Positions 9,515 to 17,940 of a DNA stretch of 64,000 bases are shown in pieces; the stretch's first letter is position 1; every line of letters starts with the position of its first letter. The position numbers and the translations under genes are program-made. Location of the stretch: contig NZ_CP077093.1 of NCBI RefSeq assembly GCF_014268755.2, forward strand, positions 5,911,501-5,975,500, given 5' to 3'. The notes below the pieces were generated by a model. It saw only the letters and a list, made by a program, of their open reading frames with translations. It was not told where the DNA came from and searched no databases. The DNA is from Pseudomonas vanderleydeniana (GTDB taxonomy: Bacteria; Pseudomonadota; Gammaproteobacteria; Pseudomonadales; Pseudomonadaceae).

Positions 9515-10660
9515 CTACAGACAGCCGGCAAGAATCCGTACCAGCTTCTGGGCCCGTGGATCCATCAGGACATACGGACCCAGGGTATTGGTCACGAAAC
9601 CGAAGGCGACATCGTGCTCGGGATCGGCAAAGCCGACCGAGCCCCCTGCCCCCGGGTGTCCGAAAGCCCTGGCGCCCAGGCCGAACGTAGCATTGGCGAC
9701 GTCCGGCTGGTCAAGCATGCAGCCCAGGCCGAAACGGGTCTGGGTCAGCAGGGTCTTGTCCATGCCCAGGCTGTGCTCGCGAGTCAATTCGTCGAGCATT
9801 TCCCCTTCCAGCAGGCTGCCATCGAGCAGACCGCTGTAGAAACCCGCCAGGCTGCGTGCATTGCCATGCCCATTGGCCGCCGGCTGCTGCATGCGCCGCC
9901 ACTCCGGTTTATTGGTGCTGGTCATGATAGACGGCGGATTGGTGAATGCACGGGTGGTCATCGCCGTCGGCTCGCGCATGGTGACCTGCAGCAGGCGCTG
10001 GGCCGCCGCATCGCCGACATTGCCCTTGCCACGGGCGATATGCGCGACCCGGTGGAACTCCTCGTCCGCCAGCCCGACGTGGAAATCCAACCCCAGCGGG
10101 CGCGCGATCCGCGCCGCGATGGACTCACCCGGCCCACGGCCATCGGCCCGGCGCAGCAACTCGCCGATCAGCCAGCCATAGGTGATCGCCGCATAACCGT
10201 GACCATCACCCGGGGTCCACCAGGGCGCCTCGGCGGCCAGGGCATCGACCATCACCTGCCAGTCATAGAGCGCTTCAGGCGCCAGCAACTCACGCAGTGC
10301 CGGCAGGCCGGCCTGATGGCAGAGCAACTGGCGCAAGGTGATACGCTCTTTCCCGGCTGCGGCGAATTCCGGCCAGTAGCGGGCCACCGGTGCGTCCAGT
10401 TGCAACTTGCCCTCGGCCACCAGTTGCAGCGCGGCGACGGCGGTAAAGGTCTTGGTGCAGGAGAACAGGTTGGCGATGGTGTCGCTGTGCCAGGCCTCGG
10501 CACCGTCCTTGTCGGCGGTGCCGGCCCACAAATCGACCACGGTTTCCCCGCCGACCTGGATGCAGAGCGCGGCGCCGCGCTCCTGGGGATCGTCGAAGAG
10601 GGCCGCGAACGCCTCGCGAACCGCCTCGAATTGAAGCTCGAAATGACCCTGAATCTGCAC
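9515..10660 (-). CDS. Beta-lactamase-fold serine hydrolase (family VIII esterase type)
   Basis: A 381-residue hydrolase of the class C beta-lactamase/EstB group. The catalytic SxxK is Ser67-Cys-Thr-Lys70, and the Tyr of the YxN-like motif is in ITYGWLIGE. C-terminal GHPGAGGSVGFADP is the usual glycine-rich wall of the site. No signal peptide is seen, so it is probably cytoplasmic and hydrolyses short-chain esters. The GTG at 10660 is chosen because it starts the conserved QIQGHFELQF and has GGGGGA upstream; the ATG 14 codons earlier adds unconserved residues. Confidence 0.8.
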   Translation of the reverse strand: MQIQGHFELQFEAVREAFAALFDDPQERGAALCIQVGGETVVDLWAGTADKDGAEAWHSDTIANLFSCTKTFTAVAALQLVAEGKLQLDAPVARYWPEFAAAGKERITLRQLLCHQAGLPALRELLAPEALYDWQVMVDALAAEAPWWTPGDGHGYAAITYGWLIGELLRRADGRGPGESIAARIARPLGLDFHVGLADEEFHRVAHIARGKGNVGDAAAQRLLQVTMREPTAMTTRAFTNPPSIMTSTNKPEWRRMQQPAANGHGNARSLAGFYSGLLDGSLLEGEMLDELTREHSLGMDKTLLTQTRFGLGCMLDQPDVANATFGLGARAFGHPGAGGSVGFADPEHDVAFGFVTNTLGPYVLMDPRAQKLVRILAGCL

Positions 10661-10807
10661 CCTTGATTTCCCCCGGGCAAACGCCTGACAAAGTGCGTGC
10701 ATTGTTCCAGCGATTGTCAGGTTTGGGAACAGACACAGGTCGGACGGTTCGCAACTCCGTTATGTAGGAAAAGACGCCACCGGACCCACCCAGGGCGTCT
10801 CTTTCGC

Positions 10808-13171
10808 TCAGTGACCGTTGCCGGAGTGCCCGCCGGCATGCCCGGAGGCAGCCCCGCCGGCACTGCCGGAACGGCCCTTGCCACCGATATCGTCGTGATC
10901 GATACCCTTGGCCGCCTTCTGCTGGGCATCGACCTTGGCCTTCTCGGCGGCCTTGCCCAACAGTTCGATGGCCTGCAGGTTGCTCTTGCGCACGCTCTCG
11001 ACGAAGCCCTGGAACGGCACGTCGGTGATGCCGACCAGGCCAAAATGGCCGTTCTCGCCATCGAGCAGGCGGCCGGTAACCGGCTGATCCAGGTACTGGA
11101 ACCAGTGCACGCCGACGATCGATGGCTCATTTACCGCCTGCTTGATGAAGTTGGCGTAGGCCGGACCACGGTCCTCCTCCTTCGCCACCTCGGTCACGCC
11201 CCCCCAGAACGGGCCGCGGTCACGCGAGCCGAAGTTGAACTCGGTGATCAGCACCGGCTTGTCCAGCGCCTCCAACTGGTCGAAGTCATAACCGTCCTGC
11301 GGCTGCAGGGTGTAGAAGTTGAAGCTCAGCACGTCGCAGTACTGGGCACAGGACGCCACCGCCTCCGGCGTGCTGACAGCGAAGCGTCCGCCCAGCAGCA
11401 GATGGTTGGGCGCATGCCACTTCAGCGAATCGGAGATGGTCTTGAAGTAGGTATCGGCAAAGACCTTCTGGAAATACTTGAGGTCAGCCTCGATTTCCGG
11501 GTGCTCGGGATTGGGCAGCGGTGCCTCGAACCCCGGGTCCTCCATCTGCTCCCAGGTCGGGATCTCCACGCCCCAGGCCTTCGACAGCCCCTGCTGGTTG
11601 CGGTACTTGTCGCGCAGTTGCTTGAGGAAGGCACGCTTGGCGGCCACATCGGTGGTCATGCGCAGGGTGCCGTAGGCCAGTGCGTAACGGGATTTCGGAT
11701 CGTCCCCAGGACCGGCCCAGGCCAGTTCGTTATCGGCGAAGTAGCCGACCAGCCAGGGGTCGTCGCGGTGATCGCGGGCAGCGATGGCCACCGCACGCTC
11801 GGTGGCCATGGCAAAGCGCGGGTCGAACGGGTCCGGCATGCCGCCCCACCAGTCGCTGCCGGTGCTGATACTGGCGTAGTCGCCAACGATCGACAGCGGC
11901 AAGGTATAGGGCACGCGGTCATTCAGGCCCAGGGCCGGATCGCTCCAGTTGCCGATGGTGTTGAAGCCCCAGGCCTGCAACCGGTCCAGGGTATGGGTCT
12001 GCCAGCGCTTGGCGTCGAAGCCTTCGGCGCACGGCAGCTTCGGCTCGCCTTCCTTGGGTTGGGGACAAGGCTTGCCGTAGGTGCGCTGCAGGTTCGCCCC
12101 ATAGAAGTCGAACCAGCGCCCGCGGCTAAAGCCGCGACCGGCGTTGGAGGCCAGCGCGACGCTGTTGTCACCCTTGCCATAATAGGCGGCCAGGGGCTCG
12201 CCGTCCTTGGGCAGCTCGGCGAACATGCCTTCACGCCCCTCGACATAGGTCTGCTGGTCGCTGGCGCTGACGGTATTGACCCCCAGGGAATAGAACGGAT
12301 GGCCTTCCGGCGTCACCAGGTACCAGCGACCATCATGCTTCTCGGTGCGGAAAAAACCCGTGGCATCGAAGCTCGGGCCCTTGGTCCAGCCGCCGAACCT
12401 GTCCAGGCCATTGCGCTCGCGCTCGGTCAACCAGCCCTTGAGCTGTTGGCCCTCGCGGTTGGCCGCCGTCTTGAGTTGCTCGTCGGAGGCGACCTTCTCC
12501 GGCCACCTGGCACGGTTCGACTGGCCATAGCCATCGACCAGCGAAGCGTAGGCGGCCTTGATCACATCGTCGCCGTTCTGCACGCCAAAGCGTTCCAGCA
12601 GGATGTTCTGCGCGACTTTCGGCTTGTCCATCGACAAGGTCACCGACACCACCTGCGTACGATCCAGTTCACCCACGCTGCTCGCCAGCAACACCCGCTG
12701 GCCATCCACGGTCAGCGGCATCGGCGGCCCGGCACGCATGCCCTGGCTCAGCGGCGAGAACGCCTGCAAGGGCACCAGCAGGGTCTGCGCCGGGCCGGCC
12801 GGCAGATCGACACGACTGGTCAGGGTCTTGCCGTCGTTGCTCTGGATCGTCACGTTGAGCGTCAGGGCCCAGTCCATCGCACTCTGGATCCGCAGGCTCA
12901 TCACCCCGGACTGCGACCAGTCCCAGGCCCCGCTCTGGGGCGTCAGGCGCAGGCTCGGCTGTGTCGTCGGCGTGAAGGTGACGCGGCGCAGCACCTCGCC
13001 CTCGGCGGTCTGTTCGGCGTTGGATTGCGGCAGATCCGCACCATTGGTCACCACCTGCACCACATCGGCGGGGCGAACGAAGTTGAACAGTGTCTGCTGG
13101 CCTGCGGGTGCGGCCAGCAATGGCGCAGTGAACAGCAGGGCAAAAACGGTGGGCAGCGTACGGCGAATCAT
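10808..13171 (-). CDS. Secreted clan GH-A glycoside hydrolase, beta-agarase-like
   Basis: A 787-residue exported protein. Residues 1-22 are a signal peptide (MIRRTLPTVFALLFTAPLLA). A beta-sandwich-like region (about 25-200) precedes a TIM-barrel domain. The likely acid/base is the Glu of YFADNELAW and the likely nucleophile the Glu of PVLITEFNFGS, the spacing expected for GH-A enzymes such as GH50/GH42 beta-agarases. The true substrate is unknown; a self-made exopolysaccharide is as likely as agar. The C-terminus ends in a Gly/Ser/His-rich tail after HDDIGGKG. The ATG at 13171 is preferred to an upstream TTG because it begins the signal peptide. Confidence 0.7.
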   Translation of the reverse strand: MIRRTLPTVFALLFTAPLLAAPAGQQTLFNFVRPADVVQVVTNGADLPQSNAEQTAEGEVLRRVTFTPTTQPSLRLTPQSGAWDWSQSGVMSLRIQSAMDWALTLNVTIQSNDGKTLTSRVDLPAGPAQTLLVPLQAFSPLSQGMRAGPPMPLTVDGQRVLLASSVGELDRTQVVSVTLSMDKPKVAQNILLERFGVQNGDDVIKAAYASLVDGYGQSNRARWPEKVASDEQLKTAANREGQQLKGWLTERERNGLDRFGGWTKGPSFDATGFFRTEKHDGRWYLVTPEGHPFYSLGVNTVSASDQQTYVEGREGMFAELPKDGEPLAAYYGKGDNSVALASNAGRGFSRGRWFDFYGANLQRTYGKPCPQPKEGEPKLPCAEGFDAKRWQTHTLDRLQAWGFNTIGNWSDPALGLNDRVPYTLPLSIVGDYASISTGSDWWGGMPDPFDPRFAMATERAVAIAARDHRDDPWLVGYFADNELAWAGPGDDPKSRYALAYGTLRMTTDVAAKRAFLKQLRDKYRNQQGLSKAWGVEIPTWEQMEDPGFEAPLPNPEHPEIEADLKYFQKVFADTYFKTISDSLKWHAPNHLLLGGRFAVSTPEAVASCAQYCDVLSFNFYTLQPQDGYDFDQLEALDKPVLITEFNFGSRDRGPFWGGVTEVAKEEDRGPAYANFIKQAVNEPSIVGVHWFQYLDQPVTGRLLDGENGHFGLVGITDVPFQGFVESVRKSNLQAIELLGKAAEKAKVDAQQKAAKGIDHDDIGGKGRSGSAGGAASGHAGGHSGNGH

Positions 13172-13308
13172 TTGAATCCAGTTCTCCCTATCGGCCAATC
13201 AACGGCCTGAGTGGCGCCGGGCTCTGCACGAAAGTGGCTGGGCAATTTCGTACGGCCCTGAAAGCGCCCTCCATAGACAACGAAATAGGCGATTTAACCT
13301 ACGTCACA

Positions 13309-15453
13309 TCAAGAAATTTCACGCCGGAATGGCGGCAAGGCATTGAGGATAGCCTTCCCGTAGCGCTGGGTGACCAGGCGGCGGTCGAGCAAGGTGATGA
13401 TTCCCCGGTCGGCCTCGGTCCGCAGCAACCGGCCACAGGCCTGCACCAGCTTGAGCGAGGCGTCCGGCACGGCGATCTCCATGAACGGATTGCCACCGCG
13501 GGCTTCGATCCATTCGGCCAGCGCCGCCTCGACCGGATCATCCGGCACAGCGAACGGAATCTTGGCGATCACCACGTGTTCACAGTAGGCACCGGGCAGG
13601 TCGACCCCTTCGGCGAAGCTCGCCAGGCCGAACAGCACGCTGGAGTCTCCCCCATCGACCCGCGCCTTGTGCTTGTTGAGGGTTTCCTGCTTGGACAGGT
13701 TGCCCTGGATGAACACCTGCCGGCGCCAGTCGCGATCCAGGCCGTCGAACACGTCCTGCATCTGCTTGCGCGAGGAAAACAGCACCAGCGACCCCCGCGA
13801 GCCTTCGACCAGCTCCGGCAGGTCGCGGATGATCGCCGCGGTATGGGCCGCAGCATCGCGGGGATCAGCCTTGAGGTCCGGCACCCGCAGCACGCCGGCA
13901 TCGGCATGGTGGAAGGGGCTCGGCACCACGGCGGTCACCGCGGTCTTCGGCAGGCCGGCACGCATGCGGAAACGGTCGAAGGTGCCCAGGGCGGTCAGGG
14001 TCGCCGATGTCACCAGGGCGCCGTAGGCCACGTTCCACAGGTTGCGCCGCAGCATGTCCGCGGCGAGGATCGGGCTGGCATTGACCTCGATATCGAACAG
14101 CGCACCACTCTCGGCCAGGGTCAGCCAACGCGCCATCGGCGGGTTGTCCTCGGGGTCCTCGGTGGTGAACGCGGTCCACAGTTCCCAGTTGCCCTGGGCG
14201 CGGGACAGCAGGCTGCCGAACAGCGGGTACCACTCCTCGGCCTGGCTGCTGGTGATGCCGATGCTGACCTCACCGTCCATACCTTCCTTGAGCAGGTCGG
14301 TCAGGCGGGTGAACAGGTCGTTGAGGCGGGCGAAGCCCTTTTTCAGCTCGATGCCGATTTCACGAATGTGCTCGGGGATCACCCCACCGACGAAGCGATG
14401 GCGCGGCCGCTCACGGCCCTCCATGTCCTCGCCGCTGCGGAAGTCGGCCAACTGTTCGCAGACGGTGAACATGAACTGCTGCTGGGTCTTGATCTCCCGT
14501 GCCAGCTCCGGCACCTGCTCGATCCACTTGCCCAGGTCGCCCGGCAAGGGGTGCTGGGCCAGCAGCTTGGTCAGGTTCTTGGCGGTCTGCTCCAGCCAGT
14601 CGGCGGTCGAACGCAGGCGGGTGTAGTGGGCGAAATGGCCGATGGCCTTGTCCGGCAGGTGATGGCCTTCGTCGAACACGTACAGGGTGTCGCGCGGGTC
14701 CGGCAACACCGCGCCACCGCCAAGGGCGAGGTCGGCCAGCACCATGTCATGGTTGGTGACGATCACGTCGACCTTGCCCATGCCCTCGCGCGCCTTGTAG
14801 AAGGCGCACTGGCCGAAGTTCGGGCAGTGGCGGGTGGTGCACTGGCTGTGGTCGGTGGTCAACCGCGCCCAATCGGCATCTTCCAGGGCCGTGGGCCAGC
14901 TGTCGCGGTCGCCATCCCATTTGTTGCCGGCCAGTTTCTCGATCATGCTGGTGAAGAGCTTCTGGCTGGCCTCATCGACCTCGATCTTGAAGCCTTCTTC
15001 CTCGAACAACTGGGCCGTGGCGGTCTGCGCGTGGCCTTCCTGCAGCAGCATGTCGAGCTTGGACAGGCACATGTAGCGCCCGCGGCCCTTGGCCAGGGCG
15101 AAACTGAAATTCAGCCCGCTGCTGCGCATCAGGTCCGGCAGGTCCTTGTAGACGATCTGCTCCTGCAGGGCGACGGTCGCGGTGGCGATCACCAGGCGCT
15201 TGCCGGCGGCCTTGGCGGTGGGAATCGCCGCCAGGCTGTAGGCGACGGTCTTGCCGGTACCGGTGCCGGCCTCGACGGCGACCACCGCCGGCTCGCCGTC
15301 ACGGCGACCTTCATCATCGGTGTCGATATCGCCGAGGACCTTCGCCACTTCGGCGATCATCAGCCGCTGGCCGTAACGCGGCTTGAGGCTCTTGGCTTCG
15401 AGGAAACGCGAATAGGCGCCCTGGATCGTGGTTTTGAGTTCGGTGCTGATCAT
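13309..15453 (-). CDS. dinG: ATP-dependent DNA helicase DinG
   Basis: A 714-residue superfamily 2 (XPD-like) 5'-3' helicase that unwinds forked DNA, D-loops and R-loops during repair. Seen: Walker A AGTGTGKT, the iron-sulfur cysteines (C-TTRHC-PNFGQC region), the DEGH box in YVFDEGHHLPD, and C-terminal motifs VLFSSRKQMQ and QACGRLLRTEADRG. The length equals the P. aeruginosa protein. The ATG at 15453 begins the conserved MISTELKTTIQGAY; the longer reading frame has no ribosome site. It is transcribed toward the glycoside hydrolase and diverges from the CopD-like gene. Confidence 0.95.
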   Translation of the reverse strand: MISTELKTTIQGAYSRFLEAKSLKPRYGQRLMIAEVAKVLGDIDTDDEGRRDGEPAVVAVEAGTGTGKTVAYSLAAIPTAKAAGKRLVIATATVALQEQIVYKDLPDLMRSSGLNFSFALAKGRGRYMCLSKLDMLLQEGHAQTATAQLFEEEGFKIEVDEASQKLFTSMIEKLAGNKWDGDRDSWPTALEDADWARLTTDHSQCTTRHCPNFGQCAFYKAREGMGKVDVIVTNHDMVLADLALGGGAVLPDPRDTLYVFDEGHHLPDKAIGHFAHYTRLRSTADWLEQTAKNLTKLLAQHPLPGDLGKWIEQVPELAREIKTQQQFMFTVCEQLADFRSGEDMEGRERPRHRFVGGVIPEHIREIGIELKKGFARLNDLFTRLTDLLKEGMDGEVSIGITSSQAEEWYPLFGSLLSRAQGNWELWTAFTTEDPEDNPPMARWLTLAESGALFDIEVNASPILAADMLRRNLWNVAYGALVTSATLTALGTFDRFRMRAGLPKTAVTAVVPSPFHHADAGVLRVPDLKADPRDAAAHTAAIIRDLPELVEGSRGSLVLFSSRKQMQDVFDGLDRDWRRQVFIQGNLSKQETLNKHKARVDGGDSSVLFGLASFAEGVDLPGAYCEHVVIAKIPFAVPDDPVEAALAEWIEARGGNPFMEIAVPDASLKLVQACGRLLRTEADRGIITLLDRRLVTQRYGKAILNALPPFRREIS

Positions 15454-15551
15454 GATTCTTCGGGCGCGAAAAACGCTGGATAAATTTTCAGTGGTTCGAA
15501 TGGCCGCTATCATACCCCGCTAATTCATCCCACGCCGAACGGAGTAGCCGA

Positions 15552-16016
15552 ATGACCACTTTTGCCCTCGTTTATGCCCTGCATCTGCTGGCGGCCCTGA
15601 TCTGGGTCGGCGGCATGTTCTTCGCCTGGATGGTCCTGCGCCCGGCGGCCATGGCCGCACTGGAGGGACCGGCCCGCCTGAAATTGTGGGTCCAGGTGTT
15701 TCAGCGGTTCTTCGTCTGGGTCTGGATCGCGGTGGTGGTGCTGCCGATCAGCGGCGTGGGCCTGCTGCAACTACGGTTCAGCGGGTTCGAGACGGCGCCA
15801 CGCTACGTGCAGATCATGATGGGGCTGTACATCGTGATGTTGGCACTGTTTCTTCGTATCCAGTCATTGCAGCTGCCGGAACTGCGCAAGGCGGTCGAGG
15901 CCGAACAGTGGGCCGAAGGGGCGACGGTGCTGGGCAGGATTCGTCGGCTGGTGGGGGTCAACCTGCTGATCGGGCTGGCGCTGGTGGCGATCGTCGCGGC
16001 GCGGCCGATGTTCTGA
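15552..16016 (+). CDS. CopD-domain inner-membrane protein
   Basis: A 154-residue protein with four hydrophobic segments and the pattern of the CopD copper-resistance domain (HLLAALIWVGGMFFAWMVLRP at the start, then FVWVWIAVVVLPISGVGLL). A His in the first helix and an Arg-rich cytosolic loop are typical. Stand-alone CopD-like proteins are common in pseudomonads and their role in copper or haem handling is unproven. GGAG lies 8 bp before the ATG. It shares a 98-bp divergent promoter region with dinG. Confidence 0.8.
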   Translation: MTTFALVYALHLLAALIWVGGMFFAWMVLRPAAMAALEGPARLKLWVQVFQRFFVWVWIAVVVLPISGVGLLQLRFSGFETAPRYVQIMMGLYIVMLALFLRIQSLQLPELRKAVEAEQWAEGATVLGRIRRLVGVNLLIGLALVAIVAARPMF

Positions 16017-16040
16017 GACGGACGGCGAGAGGGCGATCGC

Positions 16041-16131
16041 CATCGCCAGCAGGCCGGCTCCCACAGGTTCGGCGTTGCGCCTGAACCTTGTGATCGGCAC
16101 CGACCTCGTGGGAGCCGGCTGGCTGGCGATG
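16041..16131. repeat. REP palindrome pair (CATCGCCAGC type)
   Basis: Two inverted copies of CATCGCCAGC(A)-GCCGGCTCCCAC (16041-16063 and 16108-16131) flank a 44-bp spacer. This is a Pseudomonas-type REP doublet between two convergent genes. Confidence 0.75.
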
Positions 16132-16184
16132 GGGCCGGCCAGTCATGCCTCATGTTGACTGGCAGACTTGGCGCCCCAGGCTAT

Positions 16185-16943
16185 TCACAACCGCTGGATG
16201 GTTACGCTACCAGCCTCGCCCTGGGGCCCGGGCTTCCCGGCCAAGCCAGGTCGACCCGGTTTGCCGCCGGCGGTGTCATAGATGAAGCAGCCCTTGGACT
16301 TGCCACCGGCACCAGGGCGTCCCGCCGCTCCCGCCGGGCCACCGGCACCACCGTCGACCTGGACCTTGATCTGCTCGGCCGGGTAGTCCCGTGGCAGTTG
16401 CAGCCGAACCTGCGCTCCCGGTGCGCCCTGCCGGCCATCGCCGCCATTGTCACCGTCAGAGCCGCGTCCGGCACTGCCCCAGGTGCAGCCCGGCTCCGCA
16501 CCGTTGGCACCGTCGAGCCCGACATAACCCGGAACGCCGGTGCCGCCACGGGCGTCCACCGACAACAACGGGCCGCTCAGCGCGTCGATCCGTACATTCA
16601 GGTTCCGTCCCGGCAGGGGCGCCCGCTGATAGGAGCCGGGGGCACCGCGAGCGGTAATCTGGCTGCCACTGTCGAGTTCGGCGCGCACGGCCTTGAGTTC
16701 GAAGGCCTGTTCACTGGGCACAATGGCGATGCGCGCCTCGCGCCCCAGGTGCAACTGCCCTACTTCCAGCCGGGTAATGCCGGCAGGAACGAGCAGGGTG
16801 CCATTGTCGGCGACGTCCAGGCGCTCCAGCTGCAGGGAGCTGGTATTGCCTGGCAGACGCAGCACGGAATGGGACTCGACGGTGACGACCTGGGCGAAGG
16901 CCAGGGGGCTGCACAGTGCGGCCAGCAGGCACAGACTACGCAT
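16185..16943 (-). CDS. Secreted collagen-like glycine-rich protein
   Basis: A 252-residue exported protein. Residues 1-17 (MRSLCLLAALCSPLAFA) are a signal peptide. Residues 20-110 look like beta-solenoid sequence (LQLERLDVADNGTLLVPAG). The C-terminal half is glycine rich with imperfect Gly-X-Y runs, for example GKPGRPGLAGKPGPQGEAG near the end, and a Cys pair (CTW and KGCF) that could form a disulfide. Function is unknown; a cell-surface or matrix structural role is an inference. Its start overlaps the end of the upstream DUF1145 gene by 8 bp, so they are co-translated. Confidence 0.7.
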   Translation of the reverse strand: MRSLCLLAALCSPLAFAQVVTVESHSVLRLPGNTSSLQLERLDVADNGTLLVPAGITRLEVGQLHLGREARIAIVPSEQAFELKAVRAELDSGSQITARGAPGSYQRAPLPGRNLNVRIDALSGPLLSVDARGGTGVPGYVGLDGANGAEPGCTWGSAGRGSDGDNGGDGRQGAPGAQVRLQLPRDYPAEQIKVQVDGGAGGPAGAAGRPGAGGKSKGCFIYDTAGGKPGRPGLAGKPGPQGEAGSVTIQRL

Positions 16944-17214
16944 GGCTGGGCTCCTCGCGCGATGGCAACGGCAGGACCTGCACGTGGAACATGCCGAAGA
17001 TCAGGATCTGTGCCCGGTCGCGCCAGGGCTGCGCACGATCACGCAGGCTGCCGTTGAACAGCAGCACTTCCAGCAAATGCGTCAACAACAGCAGGCTCCC
17101 GGCCAGATTCACCAACAGGCGGAACGGGCTGATCAGCGGGCTCGCCAGGTTGACCAGCACCACCAGCCAGAACAACAGCGTCAGGACCTTCCCCAACCCC
17201 CAAAGCACCTTCAT
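16936..17214 (-). CDS. DUF1145 family small membrane protein
   Basis: A 92-residue inner-membrane protein with two or three hydrophobic segments (VLTLLFWLVVLVNLASPL, then LLVNLAGSLLLLTHLLEVLLF). It fits the DUF1145 (YhhL-like) family, whose function is unknown. The ATG at 17214 is chosen for the strong GAGGGGGG site 4 bp upstream. It overlaps the collagen-like gene and diverges from the DUF6231 gene. Confidence 0.75.
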   Translation of the reverse strand: MKVLWGLGKVLTLLFWLVVLVNLASPLISPFRLLVNLAGSLLLLTHLLEVLLFNGSLRDRAQPWRDRAQILIFGMFHVQVLPLPSREEPSHA

Positions 17215-17412
17215 ACGCCCCCCTCGTGAATTTATTCTTTGGGCGCACAGTACCGGCTTGCACGGGCAATTTGCCAGTGGGCTGGAAAAATTATTCTCCA
17301 ACGGTCGGTTTACCCACCGGTTCGGCGAAATTCATCGCTGCACAGCGGCACGGAACACTAGGCCGGACCCGCCGGGCAGGCTAGTCTTTGCAGTTCTGAT
17401 TGAGGATTTTCG

Positions 17413-17910
17413 ATGACCGAGAGCATTTCTTCCCGCACGCCCCAGCAAGCCCTGGCGGCACTCCTGGACCGCTACGCCCCGCAGACCCTGCTGCTGGTGG
17501 GTGCCAGCAGCTTTCCGGCACTCGAGGCCTTCCAGGCGGCGCACCCGCAGACCCAGGTCGCCATCGCCGAACCGGGGGCGCTGCCAGCCGAGCTGGCGGC
17601 CCGACGCTTCGACCTGGCGCTGGTGCTCGACTGCCTCGAACATCTGCCCAAGCGTGCCGGCCGGGAACTGCTCGGCGGCATCCGCAACCTCAATGCCAGC
17701 CGCATGGCGGTGCTGGTGGACATGCCGGCCGCCGACTGGCAGGACAGCGACTTCTTCGCCCTGGCCCTGCAGAGCAGCGAGCGCTTCCAGCGCGACGAGC
17801 AGGTGCTGACGCTGTTCACCTACGACCTGCGTGAATACAAACAGGTCCCGGACTGGCTCAATGCCAAGTTCTGGGCCAACCCGGAAATGTTTGGGAAGTA
17901 CTGGTGGTGA
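17413..17910 (+). CDS. DUF6231-type methyltransferase-like protein; integration target of the island
   Basis: A 165-residue protein with a Rossmann-like outline: a degenerate SAM loop LLLVGASSFPALEAF, an acidic strand end QVAIAEPG, and FDLALVLDCLEHLP as in class I methyltransferases. Activity is unproven. GAGG precedes the ATG. The last codons are not the original ones: from 17888 the sequence is island-derived, rebuilding the end as FWANPEMFGKYWW. The displaced native end, [13 protein letters not shown], survives at 25769-25809. The gene is therefore kept intact with one or two residue changes. Confidence 0.75.
   Translation: MTESISSRTPQQALAALLDRYAPQTLLLVGASSFPALEAFQAAHPQTQVAIAEPGALPAELAARRFDLALVLDCLEHLPKRAGRELLGGIRNLNASRMAVLVDMPAADWQDSDFFALALQSSERFQRDEQVLTLFTYDLREYKQVPDWLNAKFWANPEMFGKYWW
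17867..17887 (+). other. attL core of the genomic island
   Basis: The left copy of a 21-bp perfect direct repeat, containing TTCTGGGCCAACCCGGAAA, inside the last codons of the DUF6231 gene. The matching copy is at 25766-25786. A further 12 identical bases (TACTGGTGGTGA) follow at 17899-17910 and 25798-25809 after a diverged stretch. Crossover most likely fell in the 21-bp block. Confidence 0.85.
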
Positions 17911-17940
17911 AACCCATGTACATCAAGGGCTTGAGCACCT

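Noticed and set aside
10697..13210. An 837-codon open frame on the plus strand
   Set aside because: It mirrors the glycoside hydrolase gene on the other strand, which has a signal peptide and catalytic motifs. The mirror frame has none.
17860..17940. A tRNA or tmRNA gene as the integration site
   Set aside because: The direct repeat is in frame with the DUF6231 C-terminus; no cloverleaf or CCA end is seen.
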